A program made the position numbers and the translations under genes. DNA of 25,273 nt, from positions 1 to 25,273 of the forward strand of contig NZ_AEPF01000021.1 in the NCBI RefSeq assembly GCF_000193735.1. Reading direction: 5' to 3'. Below are positions 14,221 to 22,407 of this stretch, piece by piece (the stretch's first letter is position 1; each line of letters begins with the position of its first letter). The DNA is from Neisseria sicca 4320. Its GTDB lineage: Bacteria > Pseudomonadota > Gammaproteobacteria > Burkholderiales > Neisseriaceae. A model generated the notes under the pieces. It ran no database searches and was not told where the DNA came from. It saw only the letters and a program-made list of their open reading frames with translations.

Positions 14221-15124
14221 GTGCGGTTTTCAAAATTTCAATGCATAAATCGGCAAAATCCACGCCGGTATGCGCGGCGGATTTCGGTACTAAACTGTGG
14301 CTCGTCATGCCGGGCAGCGTGTTGATTTCCAAGAGGTAAAGTTTACCGTCGGTATCTTTGAGGAAGTCGACGCGCACGCAGCCTTCTGCCCCGATTGCCT
14401 GCGCCCCGCGGACTGCCAGGGAGCGCATTAGGTTTTCTTCAGTCTCGCTCAAGTCTTCGGACGGACATTGATAAACAGTGTCGTCGCGGTTGTATTTGGC
14501 TTCGTAGTCGTAAAACTCGGTAGCGGGGATGATGTGTATGCTGGGCAGGCCTTTGCCGTTCAACACGGGGCAGGAATATTCGCCGCCGCCGATGAACCGT
14601 TCGGCAATGATTTCGCCTTGAAGGTGTTTCAATTCTTCGTAAACGCTTTTCAGACGACCTTTTTCTTTCACTTTCACCACGCCGACGCTGCTGCCTTCGG
14701 CTGCCGGTTTGACGAACATGGGCAAGCCGAGTTGCTGTTCGACGGCATCGAAATCAGAGTCTTCGTGCAAAACAGCAAACTCGGGAACAGGCAGTCCTAA
14801 AGCTTGCCAAATCAGCTTGCAGCGGTATTTGTCCATACCGATGGCGGAAGCGGCGACACCGCTGCCGGTATAAGGAATGCCCAACAATTCTAACGCGCCT
14901 TGAACGGCACCGTCTTCGCCGTAAGTACCGTGAAGGATATTGAAGGCAGTTTGGAAACCTTGGGTTTTCAATTCCGCCAAGGGTGTTTCTTTAGGATCGA
15001 AAGCGTGCGCGTCTATGCCTCTGCTTTTTAGGGCATTCAAAATAGCAGCGCCTCCATCCAACGAAATTTCGCGCTCGCTGGAAAAGCCGCCCGTCAATAC
15101 GGCTACTTTGCCAAAACTCTGCAT
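14210..15124 (-). CDS. ddl: D-alanine--D-alanine ligase
   Basis: Ddl, 304 residues, of the short DdlB type, makes the D-Ala-D-Ala dipeptide used by MurF; ATP-grasp fold, cytoplasm. Landmarks are GGFSSEREISL (12-22), HGTYGEDG (65-72), YTGSGVAASAIGMDK (85-99), KPAAEGSSVGVV (139-150), the metal-binding RVDFL and LEINTLPGMTSHSLVP. A complete sense-orientation DUS (14649-14660) lies within the gene and is translated as GRLK at residues 156-159, just after the KPAAEGSSVG loop. It overlaps ftsQ by 11 bp, so the pair is probably co-transcribed. A DUS hairpin separates it from murC upstream. Confidence 0.97.
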   Translation of the reverse strand: MQSFGKVAVLTGGFSSEREISLDGGAAILNALKSRGIDAHAFDPKETPLAELKTQGFQTAFNILHGTYGEDGAVQGALELLGIPYTGSGVAASAIGMDKYRCKLIWQALGLPVPEFAVLHEDSDFDAVEQQLGLPMFVKPAAEGSSVGVVKVKEKGRLKSVYEELKHLQGEIIAERFIGGGEYSCPVLNGKGLPSIHIIPATEFYDYEAKYNRDDTVYQCPSEDLSETEENLMRSLAVRGAQAIGAEGCVRVDFLKDTDGKLYLLEINTLPGMTSHSLVPKSAAHTGVDFADLCIEILKTAHVG

Positions 15125-15162
15125 TGTTTTTGTTCTTTCTTGATTGCTTTGTTTATTGATAC

Positions 15163-15198
15163 AGGTCGTCTGAAAACCAATCGCCTTTCAGACGACCT
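15163..15198. terminator. inverted DUS pair between murC and ddl
   Basis: DUS at 15163-15174 and 15187-15198 form a 12-bp stem with a 12-base loop in the 167-bp gap after the murC stop. It may end murC transcripts; ddl would then need a promoter in the AT-rich sequence around it, which I cannot define convincingly. Confidence 0.65.
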
Positions 15199-15291
15199 TA
15201 ATAAATACTAAATACTTGAATTTTGTTTGTCCCACCTGATAAAAAATTACTTCATCGGGCCGCTGTCGCGACATGGCGAGAAGGTTGCGCC

Positions 15292-16701
15292 TCAGACTTT
15301 TTTTGACAACTCCAACATCGCGACAGGCACGCGGTTGATACTGCCTGCACCCATGTTCAACACGACATCGCCGTCCTGTAAAACGTTCAACAGCATTTCG
15401 GGCAAGTCGGAAACGTTTTCGCAGTAAATCGGCTCAAGTTTGCCTAATACGCGGATGGCACGGGCAAGGGCGCGGGAGTCGGCGGTGGCAATCGGTTCCT
15501 CGCCGGCGGCATAAACTTCGGTCAACACCAGCACGTCAACGGTATTGAGGACTTTGGTGAAGTCTTCAAATAAATCGCGTGTGCGGCTGTAACGGTGCGG
15601 CTGGAAGGCAAGCACCAAACGTTTTTCCGGATACGCGCCGCGTGCGGCGGAGAGGGTTGCCGCCATTTCGACGGGATGGTGTCCGTAATCGTCCACCAAA
15701 AGCGCGGTTCCGCCGTCGGGCAACTTGATTTCGCCGTATTTTTGGAAACGGCGTCCGACGCCTTCGAAACCGAGCAAGCCGCGCTGAATCGCTTCGACGG
15801 ATGCGCCGACTTCCAGCGCCACACCGATGGCAGCCAAGGCATTGAGAACGTTATGTCTGCCGGGCATGTTCAACACGACTTCAAACGGCGCTTGTTCAGA
15901 TCCTTTCATTTGAACATGAACGGTAAACTTCATTTGCGCACCGACGCTTTCGATGTCGGTCGCGTAAATATCTGCGGTATCGTCCAAGCCGTAAGTGGTG
16001 TAAGGTTTGCTCACTTTGGGCAAAATCGCGCGGACGTGTTCACTGTCGATACACAAAAAAGCTTTGCCGTAGAAAGGCATACGGTGGATGAAATCGACAA
16101 ACGCCTGATGCAGTTTTTCGACGCTGTGTCCGTAGGTGTCCATGTGGTCTTCGTCGATATTGGTAACGACGGACATAATCGGAATCAAATGCAGGAAAGA
16201 CGCATCGGACTCGTCGGCTTCGGCGACGATGTATTCGCCTTTGCCCAAGCGGGCGTTGGTACCCGCGGCATTGAGTTTGCCGCCGATAACGAAAGTGGGG
16301 TCGAGACCTGCCGCGCCGAGGATGGAAGCGGTCAGGCTGGTGGTCGTGGTTTTGCCGTGCGTACCGGCGATGGCGATGCCGTCTCGAAACCGCATCAGCT
16401 CCGCCAGCATCAGGGCGCGGGGAATGACGGGGATTTGCTGCGCCAGCGCAGCGACGACTTCGGGATTGTCTTTTTTGACGGCGGTAGAGGTAACGACGAC
16501 ATCTGCACCGTTGACGTTTTCGGCGGTATGGCCGGGATAAATTTGGATACCCAAGCTGCTCAAATGCTCGGTAACCGCATTTCTCGCCTGATCCGAACCG
16601 GAAACTTTAAAACCCAAATTGTGTAAAACTTCGGCGATACCGCTCATGCCGACGCCGCCGATACCGACAAAATGGATGTTGGTGACTCGATTCTTCATCA
16701 T
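15292..16701 (-). CDS. murC: UDP-N-acetylmuramate--L-alanine ligase
   Basis: MurC, 469 residues, adds L-alanine to UDP-MurNAc, the first step of the peptide stem of peptidoglycan; cytoplasm. The Rossmann start VGIGGVGMSGIAEVL (12-26), the ATP loop GTHGKTTTT (113-121), the EADESDASF motif, NIDEDHMD and the C-terminal DDYGHHPVE and QPHRYSRTR motifs are all present. GGAA lies about ten bases before the first of two adjacent ATGs. Instead of following murG directly, it is separated from it by the methyltransferase gene and by two inverted DUS pairs, so its transcription probably starts in the 263-bp gap 16702-16964, where I see no strong promoter. Confidence 0.98.
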   Translation of the reverse strand: MMKNRVTNIHFVGIGGVGMSGIAEVLHNLGFKVSGSDQARNAVTEHLSSLGIQIYPGHTAENVNGADVVVTSTAVKKDNPEVVAALAQQIPVIPRALMLAELMRFRDGIAIAGTHGKTTTTSLTASILGAAGLDPTFVIGGKLNAAGTNARLGKGEYIVAEADESDASFLHLIPIMSVVTNIDEDHMDTYGHSVEKLHQAFVDFIHRMPFYGKAFLCIDSEHVRAILPKVSKPYTTYGLDDTADIYATDIESVGAQMKFTVHVQMKGSEQAPFEVVLNMPGRHNVLNALAAIGVALEVGASVEAIQRGLLGFEGVGRRFQKYGEIKLPDGGTALLVDDYGHHPVEMAATLSAARGAYPEKRLVLAFQPHRYSRTRDLFEDFTKVLNTVDVLVLTEVYAAGEEPIATADSRALARAIRVLGKLEPIYCENVSDLPEMLLNVLQDGDVVLNMGAGSINRVPVAMLELSKKV

Positions 16702-16926
16702 GATGTTGCGTTCCGGTGGACTTTCGATGCGTAAAGGCGTTATTTTAAAGGGCTATCCGCTTCTACGCCATAGTTTTCTTGTAAATTAAAGATGTTTCGG
16801 CATACAGGATTTCACATTGGTGGCAATATGGGTAAAAATGATGCCGCGCTTAGTGGCAAATCTCTGCTTTTCCGCCTATTTCCAAAATCGATTTCACTCA
16901 ACGAGACACCGGCAAAAATAAACACA

Positions 16927-16956
16927 AGGTCGTCTGAAACCGTTTTCAGACGACCT
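16927..16956. terminator. inverted DUS pair after the methyltransferase gene
   Basis: DUS at 16927-16938 and 16945-16956 give a 12-bp stem with a 6-base loop, starting about nine bases downstream of the methyltransferase stop on the minus strand. It probably ends that gene's transcript before murC. Confidence 0.75.
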
Positions 16957-16964
16957 CTCGTTTA

Positions 16965-17792
16965 TCAACTTGACGGCACTTGTATCCTCATCAAGCGCAT
17001 ATCCAGTTTGCGCCGTCCCCACGCGGTCGCATACAAAAGGCGCAAAAGCCACGGATAACGCGGTTTGCAGACGTTGCTCAAGCCGGCTTCTTCGATGATT
17101 TCCACACCCGGCATCAGCCGTCGGATGTCGTCCGTTCCGATTATCGCCCAGCGAAATTCGGGCGGTTTGTCCATTCTACCGAGTGCATCGTGGTGTTTGC
17201 TTTGTCCGATGTAGGCTTTGGGAATGGTATCGAAAGCAAGTTGGGCGTGCGGCAGGCGGCGGGCAACCTGTTTGAAAAAATCCTGCACTTGCGCCTCTTC
17301 AAAATACATCAACACGCCTTCGATCACAAGCAACACGGGTTTGCCATGCGCGGCGACGGTATTCATCCACGCTTCGTCGAACATGGATGCGCCCAGATAA
17401 TGATTGTCCGATTCGGGCAGCAGCATACGCCGCACTTCAATCACTTCGGGCAAATCCAAATCATACCAAGCGGTAATGCGCGGCTTGCCCAAGCGTTCGT
17501 AACGCGCATCCAGCCCCGCGCCGATTTGCACGACGACGGCGTCGGGATGTTCGGCGATAAAGTGCCGGGTCATATCGTCCAACAGCTTCGCCCGCCCGCA
17601 ACAGCCGACCTGCGATGCTTTGACTTTGGCAAACTTGCTGAAGTCGTAGTCTATCTTGTCCAACATCCGCACAGCCTCGCCATCGCGCAAAAGGGGCTGC
17701 GCCCTACCCTGCTCCACCGCCTTTGCCCACAGGGGAATCAGCATGGTACTGGACAGGACAGAAACGGTTTCGGGAGAGATTTTTGCAGACAT
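16965..17792 (-). CDS. SAM-dependent O-methyltransferase, LCM/TcmP family
   Basis: A 275-residue class I methyltransferase-like protein of the leucine-carboxyl-methyltransferase type (PPM1/TcmP). The SAM-binding motif is VVQIGAGLDARYERL (87-101), with an acidic residue after the second strand in WYDLDLPEV (109-117), and a later VLLVIEGVLMYF segment typical of the family. No signal peptide is present. The substrate is unknown; members methylate carboxyl groups of small molecules or proteins. GGAGG five bases before the ATG is the best ribosome binding site in the window, and a near-consensus promoter lies just upstream. The gene sits between murG and murC, which are normally adjacent, and is isolated by DUS hairpins on both sides. 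It is therefore an independent insertion in the dcw cluster rather than a clear peptidoglycan gene. Confidence 0.85.
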   Translation of the reverse strand: MSAKISPETVSVLSSTMLIPLWAKAVEQGRAQPLLRDGEAVRMLDKIDYDFSKFAKVKASQVGCCGRAKLLDDMTRHFIAEHPDAVVVQIGAGLDARYERLGKPRITAWYDLDLPEVIEVRRMLLPESDNHYLGASMFDEAWMNTVAAHGKPVLLVIEGVLMYFEEAQVQDFFKQVARRLPHAQLAFDTIPKAYIGQSKHHDALGRMDKPPEFRWAIIGTDDIRRLMPGVEIIEEAGLSNVCKPRYPWLLRLLYATAWGRRKLDMRLMRIQVPSS

Positions 17793-17824
17793 GGCAGCCT
17801 CCGATGAGAGAAATTCCTATTTAC

Positions 17825-17853
17825 ATCATACTCCCGCAGAATACGGCTGCCAA
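17825..17853 (-). promoter_or_regulatory. predicted methyltransferase promoter
   Basis: On the minus strand TTGGCA (-35, 17848-17853) and TATGAT (-10, 17825-17830), each five of six to consensus, lie 17 bp apart. This is one of the best matches in the window and is placed between the murG hairpin and the methyltransferase start. Confidence 0.65.
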
Positions 17854-17862
17854 GTTGCAAAA

Positions 17863-17901
17863 AGGTCGTCTGAAACCTGTTTTTGGGTTTTCAGACGACC
17901 T
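17863..17901. terminator. inverted DUS pair after murG
   Basis: DUS at 17863-17874 and 17890-17901 pair over 12 bp with a 15-base loop, beginning about 25 bases beyond the murG stop. The minus-strand stem is followed by TTTTTGC. It would end the ftsW-murG transcript before the methyltransferase promoter. Confidence 0.75.
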
Positions 17902-17926
17902 CTGTTTCATTCATCACATCATGTCA

Positions 17927-18994
17927 TCATGCCGTACATGCGATCGCGGCTTCCGCTACATCGTCCGCGCTGTGCGGCAGTGCCAATGTGCGGGCGTTTT
18001 CCGCCCATTTGAGGCATTTTTCGCGGTTTAAACCGCCTAAGATTTCGGCAAGTTTTTCCGCTGTCAACTGACTTTGCGGCAACAGTAATCCCGCCTCCGC
18101 CTGCACCATAAAACGCGCATTGGCGGTTTGGTGGTCATCGACGGCGTAAGGATACGGCACCAGCAGCGCGCCCAGCCCCGCCGCCGTCAACTCGGCAATC
18201 GTCAGCGCGCCTGCACGGCAAATCACCAAATCGGCATCGCGGTAGGCGGACACCATGTCGGTAATAAATTCCACGCATTCGGCTTTCACGCCCAGCGCGT
18301 CGTAATCCGCCTGCAAGCTGCCCAGTTTGCCCCGACCGGATTGGTGATACATCTGCGGGCGCGCATCGTCGGGCAGCAAAGCCAAAGCCTGCGGAACGGT
18401 TTTGTTCAAAACGTCTGCGCCCAAACTGCCGCCGACCACCAAGATTTTCAGACGACCTTCACGCCCTTGGAAGCGTTCGGCAGGCGCGAGCAGGTTGGCA
18501 ATATCGGCGCGGACGGGGTTGCCGACCAAACCGCCTTCATGGCTGAACGCTTTCGGGAAAGCGTATAACACCCGTTTCGCCCAGCGCGACAGTTGGCGGT
18601 TGGACAAACCAGCCACGGCGTTTTGCTCGTGAATCACAATCGGCACGCCGCACAGTTTCGCCGCCAAGCCGCCGGGGAAGGTAACGAAGCCGCCGAAACC
18701 GATGACGCATTCGACACGGTGTTTGCGGATAATCCGCTGCGCTTCGCGGACGGTTTTATACAAAGTAAACGGCAGTATCAGCTTGCGTTTGGTGCCGTTG
18801 CCGCGCACGCCTTTAATCGCCAGCGTTTCGAGCAGGATGTCGTATTGCGGCACGATGCGCTCTTCCATCGAGCCTTCGCTACCCAGCCAAATCACATGAT
18901 GACCGCGCGCGCGCAATGAATCCGCCACCGCCAGCGCAGGGAAAATATGGCCGCCGGTGCCGCCCGCCATCAACATGAAAGTTTTACCGCCCAT
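17927..18994 (-). CDS. murG: MurG, lipid II-forming N-acetylglucosaminyltransferase
   Basis: MurG, 355 residues, transfers GlcNAc from UDP-GlcNAc to lipid I on the inner face of the cytoplasmic membrane, giving lipid II. The donor- and acceptor-site motifs are GGTGGHIFPA (11-20), GFGGFVTFPGGLA, HEQNAVAG, VVGGSLGA and CRAGALTIAEL. A sense-orientation DUS (18447-18458) encodes GRLK at 180-183, in the linker just before the ILVVGGSLGA start of the C-terminal domain. The start is three bases after the ftsW stop, with GGAG overlapping the ftsW end, so ftsW and murG are coupled. Confidence 0.98.
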   Translation of the reverse strand: MGGKTFMLMAGGTGGHIFPALAVADSLRARGHHVIWLGSEGSMEERIVPQYDILLETLAIKGVRGNGTKRKLILPFTLYKTVREAQRIIRKHRVECVIGFGGFVTFPGGLAAKLCGVPIVIHEQNAVAGLSNRQLSRWAKRVLYAFPKAFSHEGGLVGNPVRADIANLLAPAERFQGREGRLKILVVGGSLGADVLNKTVPQALALLPDDARPQMYHQSGRGKLGSLQADYDALGVKAECVEFITDMVSAYRDADLVICRAGALTIAELTAAGLGALLVPYPYAVDDHQTANARFMVQAEAGLLLPQSQLTAEKLAEILGGLNREKCLKWAENARTLALPHSADDVAEAAIACTA

Positions 18995-18997
18995 GAT

Positions 18998-20155
18998 TTA
19001 CTCCACTTGGTAACCGCGCATTTTTTTGCGGTTTTCATAATCGACGCGCAACAATAAGGTAACGCACACCAGCATGACCACAACCGCCGAACCGCCGTAA
19101 GACATCAACGGCAACGGCAGCCCCTTGGTCGGCAAAATACCGATGTTGACGCCGATATTGAAAAAACTCTGAATACCTATCCAAACACCGATGCCGTTGG
19201 CGACATACGCGCCGAACGTCAAATCCAAATCGCGCGCCTGCCGTCCGATGGAAAAGGCGCGGACGACCAGCCAAACATAGCAAGCAACCAAAATACACAT
19301 ACCCAAAAAGCCGAATTCCTCGCCGATGACGGCAAAGATAAAGTCGGTATGCGCCTCGGGCAGGTAGAAGCGTTTTTCCAAGCTCGCGCCCAAACCCTGA
19401 CCGAACCATTCGCCGCGCGCAATCGCCATCAGCGAATGCGTCAACTGGTAGCCTTTGCCCAAAGGGTCCGCCCAAGGATTCAAAAACGCCGACACGCGCG
19501 CCATACGGTAAGGCGCGAGCATAATCGCCGCCGTCATGAATGAAGCCAGAATCATCCCCATCATGATGAAATACTTGGCAGGGAAACCCGCCAAAAACAC
19601 CATAGCCATCGTAACGGCGACAATGACGACAAACGAACCGAAGTCGGGCTGGAACATAATCAACACCAGACCCGCGGCAATCAGCCCGCCCGGAAACATA
19701 ATCTTCTTCACGCGCTGCAACACTTCCGCCTTGCGCGTGAACAGGCTGGACAAATACAAAACGACGGCAAGCTTGAACAACTCAGTCGGCTGGATATTGA
19801 CCGGTCCCGCGTGAATCCAGCGGGTTGCCCCGTTAATCTCCCGCCCCAAAAACAAAACCAGCAGCAGCAAAAACCCCGAGAAGCCGAAATACCAGGGCAT
19901 AAGCTTTTTCCAAGTGTTCATGCTGATAAAAGACAGGCCGATACACACAGAACCGCCGACCGCGACAAACAAAGCCTGCTTGCCGACAAAAGAAAACTGC
20001 GTACCGCCCTCCGCCGCCGCGTAGGCAATCGAAGCGGAATAAATCATCACCAGGCTGAACACGGTCATCAACACCGTCATCCACAAAAGCGATGTATCGA
20101 ATTTCTGACCGCTGCGGGAAATCGGGCGGTCGAGAATTTTGGAAAGACTAATCAT
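18998..20155 (-). CDS. ftsW: FtsW, SEDS peptidoglycan glycosyltransferase of the divisome
   Basis: FtsW, 385 residues from the chosen start, is a polytopic inner-membrane protein that polymerises lipid II at the septum with its partner PBP3. About ten membrane segments are visible. Family motifs include GREINGATRWI and the following NIQPTELFKLAVV, FLPEAHTDFIFAVIGEEFG (here YLPEAHTDFIFAVIGEEFG) and LPLMSYGGSA near the C-terminus. An in-frame TTG extends the reading frame to 20179. I prefer the ATG at 20155 because it gives the usual short cytoplasmic N-terminus; a weak GGA lies nine bases upstream. It is followed directly by murG and is preceded by the amidase remnant instead of murD. Confidence 0.95.
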   Translation of the reverse strand: MISLSKILDRPISRSGQKFDTSLLWMTVLMTVFSLVMIYSASIAYAAAEGGTQFSFVGKQALFVAVGGSVCIGLSFISMNTWKKLMPWYFGFSGFLLLLVLFLGREINGATRWIHAGPVNIQPTELFKLAVVLYLSSLFTRKAEVLQRVKKIMFPGGLIAAGLVLIMFQPDFGSFVVIVAVTMAMVFLAGFPAKYFIMMGMILASFMTAAIMLAPYRMARVSAFLNPWADPLGKGYQLTHSLMAIARGEWFGQGLGASLEKRFYLPEAHTDFIFAVIGEEFGFLGMCILVACYVWLVVRAFSIGRQARDLDLTFGAYVANGIGVWIGIQSFFNIGVNIGILPTKGLPLPLMSYGGSAVVVMLVCVTLLLRVDYENRKKMRGYQVE

Positions 20156-20183
20156 GAACAAACATCCGTTACGGAACAAACGT

Positions 20184-20218
20184 TTCAGACGACCTTTTGG
20201 ATATACGGGTCGTCTGAA
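20184..20218. repeat. two inverted DUS upstream of ftsW
   Basis: TTCAGACGACCT at 20184-20195 and GGGTCGTCTGAA at 20207-20218 face outward with 11 bases between. They can pair over 11 bp, in the presumed ftsW leader between its candidate promoter and its start. A hairpin here would be a leader structure rather than a terminator of an upstream gene. Confidence 0.7.
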
Positions 20219-20242
20219 AATATCGAAAATCAGAAAACCGTC

Positions 20243-20271
20243 ATTCTAAAGGTTTCTTGGCAAAGCAACAA
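20243..20271 (-). promoter_or_regulatory. weak candidate ftsW promoter
   Basis: On the minus strand TTGTTG (20266-20271) and TAGAAT (20243-20248) are 17 bp apart. The -10 matches five of six bases and the -35 only three. It is placed between the amidase hairpin and ftsW, where a promoter would be expected. Confidence 0.35.
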
Positions 20272-20341
20272 TTCAGATTCTTTAAAGACAGTCGGATTCC
20301 GGCGTTCTTTGCGCCCTCCCCTGCTCTTTGATACCGGCAAA

Positions 20342-20379
20342 AGGTCGTCTGAAAACGTTTTTATGTTTTCAGACGACCT
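20342..20379. terminator. inverted DUS pair after the amidase remnant
   Basis: DUS at 20342-20353 and 20368-20379 form a 12-bp stem with extra A/T pairs (AAAACGTTTTTATGTTTT interior). It lies about 50 bases past the amidase stop and would separate amidase from ftsW transcription. Confidence 0.75.
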
Positions 20380-20431
20380 TATATGAATCTTTTCTTCGAT
20401 CAAACAGACCGCTTTGTATCCAATGCAAATC

Positions 20432-21927
20432 CTAAACCACCTGCGGTATTTCCGCCCACGGCTGTATCTGTTCCAACTGCGCGGCGAGGCTAAGCAGCGT
20501 GTCTTCGCGTCCGTGTGCGGCGGCGAACTGGGTACCGACGGGCAGCCTGTTATGCCGGTAAAGCGGCACGCTCATGGCGGGGTTGCCGCTCATGTTCAGC
20601 GGCGATGTATAGCCGACGTATTGCAGCGTCGTGGCGGCTTCTTTTTCTAAAAACGGGTTGTTTTTCAACAGAAAACCCAAGCGCAGCGTGCCGAACAGCA
20701 GGCGCATGGCTTTTTGTGCGGCGGGCGGCGGCATCATCTCGCCGATTTTCGGCGTGGTGCGCGGGCAGACGGGCGTCATCAACACGTCGTAGCGTGTGAA
20801 AAATGCTTTGGCGGCACGTTCCTGCGCCAGCATCACGTCGCGCGCCCATGCCATTTCGCCCGCACTGATTTGCCGCCCCTGCACAATCATTGCCCACGTT
20901 GTCGGCTCAAGCAGGCAGTGCGGCAGTTTTTGTCCGGTTTCGTATTGATATTGGTAGAACAGTTTTGCCGTTTCGCCCATGACGATGATGCGGGCGGCGC
21001 GGTTGAGCTGTTCGGGCGGCGCGAAATCGGGCGTGGCTTCTTCCAATTCGTGTCCCGCGTCTTGTATCAGTTTCAAACTATGGGCGAACGCGGCTTCCGT
21101 GCCTTCGTCGTTGCCGCCGCCAAACCATGCCTGTTTCCAAAAAGCGATTTTCAGACGACCTGTTTCTTGTTTCAGGCAGTCTGCAAAACCGTTTTCGGGC
21201 GGCGGCGGGCAGGCATACAGGGCGCTCTCTTGGGTTTGGGCGGCGATGTCCAGCAAAACCGCGCTGTCACGCACACTGCGGGTCAACACATGGTCGCATA
21301 CCAAGCCTTGCCACGCCTCCGATGCGTTCGGCGCGTAACTGCTGCGGCCGCGTGTGGGTTTCAGCCCGAACACGCCGCAGTTGTGTGCGGGTACACGGAT
21401 GGAGCCGCCGCCGTCGCTGCCGTGCGCTGCGGGTACGACGCCCGAAGCCACTGCCGCCGCCGCACCTCCGCTGCTGCCGCCCGCGGTGTAATCCAAATGC
21501 CACGGATTGCGCGTGATGCCGTAAATTTCGGTTTCGGTAACGGCATATGCGCCCCATTCGGGCGTGGTGGTTTTGCCGAACACGCGCAGCCCCGCATCGA
21601 GATAGGCTTGGGTCAAATCGCTGTTTTGCTTGGCAATGTAATGCTGCATCATGCGCGAACCCGACCATGTCGGCGCGCCTTCCCAATCTGCCAGCAGGTC
21701 TTTGAGAAAAACGGCACACCCGCCAGCGGCGTATCGGCATTTTCAGACGATCCCTGCCACGCCGCCGCGCGTTCGCGCAAATCGTGCGCCAACAGATTGA
21801 GCTTGGGATTGACTTCGTCCAAGCGGCTTAAAGCAGCTCGCAACACTTCATCTGCGGACACTTCTTTTTTGCGGATCAGCTCTGCCAAACCGACGGCATC
21901 GTAACGGATGTAGTCTTGAAAATTCAT
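20432..21927 (-). pseudogene. frameshifted amidase-signature hydrolase (NylA/GatA-like)
   Basis: Two overlapping frames together make one amidase-signature enzyme of about 498 residues. The first (MNFQDYIRYDA, start at 21927 with AAGGA upstream) runs into VPFFSKT. The second gives the rest from LKDLLADWEG onward if one base is restored near the A5 tract at 21707-21711. Restoration recreates GVPFFLKDL, the catalytic-lysine motif, while the cis-Ser/Ser motif GGSSGGAAAAVASG and GSDGGGSIRVPAHNCGVFGLKPTRGR are intact. The family hydrolyses amides by a Lys-Ser-Ser triad; the GNDGGGSIR-type motif resembles NylA, but the substrate is unknown. The break may be a real loss, a sequencing error or, less likely, slippage. 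Two DUS lie inside (21150-21161, translated GRLK; 21742-21753, one base off, translated GSSEN). It sits between murD and ftsW, normally adjacent, with hairpins on both sides. Confidence 0.8.
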
Positions 21928-22047
21928 GGGTTTTCCTTTCGGATTGATGAACACACGTTTTTTCGGTCAGGCATGGCTGCCCGCCGCCTCGCCGTTTGCC
22001 CGCATATAACTAAATGACTTTATTTTCGATACGCAACTTACCGGTTG

Positions 22048-22199
22048 CCGTCATTCCCGCCCCCGCCTACGCGAGGACAGGCTACGACGGGAATCCATTT
22101 TTGAAATTCAGAAACTGTTTTCCAAATCAAGACTTTTCAAGTTTTACGATGGATTTCCGCCGTAGCCTGTCCTCGCGTAGGCGGGGGCGGGAATGACGG
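22048..22199. repeat. large 51-bp inverted repeat with dRS3-like ends
   Basis: Arms at 22048-22098 and 22149-22199 match at 49 of 51 positions in inverted orientation around a 50-base AT-rich spacer. Both begin CCGTCATTCCCG on their outer side and contain CCTACGCGAGGACAGGC. The outer ends resemble the 4068-4172 element (CCGTCATTCCCG...GGGAATCCA), so this looks like a longer relative of the dRS3/NIME class. Confidence 0.8.
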
Positions 22200-22306
22200 A
22201 ATGTGTTGACATACCGGATTTAAAATTAAATATATTGTAATAGGCAAATTTTAAGAAACCGTAACACGTGAAAAAGGAAAGAAACAAGCTTATCGTTGCT
22301 GCAAAA

Positions 22307-22344
22307 AGGTCGTCTGAAACTGCCTTGACGTTTTCAGACGACCT
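22307..22344. terminator. inverted DUS pair downstream of murD
   Basis: DUS at 22307-22318 and 22333-22344 give a 12-bp stem with a 14-base loop and AAAA/TTT flanks, about 60 bases past the murD stop. It probably terminates murD transcription before the amidase. Confidence 0.75.
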
Positions 22345-22395
22345 TTGAGGCAATAGTGCTCAAGGTTTACGGTAAAACCAACCCTCTTTTCATGT

Positions 22396-22407
22396 TTCAG
22401 ACGACCT
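22396..22407 (-). repeat. DUS sharing a base with the murD stop codon
   Basis: Exact AGGTCGTCTGAA on the coding strand, whose first A is the last base of the murD TGA (TG-AGGTCGTCTGAA). The same arrangement occurs at the truncated haemoglobin gene (24626-24637). Confidence 0.85.

Larger units (their letters stand above)
21928..22406. other. intergenic region between murD and the amidase
   Basis: 479 bp without a gene. It holds a 51-bp inverted repeat (22048-22199), an inverted DUS pair (22307-22344) and one DUS that touches the murD stop (22396-22407). Beside the amidase ribosome binding site I see no convincing promoter. Confidence 0.7.

Noticed and set aside
15595..16626. 343-codon plus-strand open frame
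   Set aside because: It is the antisense shadow of murC, whose motifs are complete on the other strand.
20156..20179. TTG start for FtsW
   Set aside because: It would add eight residues from a rare start codon without a ribosome binding site; the ATG at 20155 gives a normal FtsW.
21707..21711. Phase-variable tract in the amidase
   Set aside because: Five A's are too short for the slippage tracts usual in Neisseria; a fixed mutation or sequencing error is more likely, so it is reported only as a frameshift.
21267..21740. 157-codon frame inside the amidase as a separate gene
   Set aside because: It is the third frame through the amidase and encodes arginine-rich sequence without motifs; the other two frames make up the enzyme.
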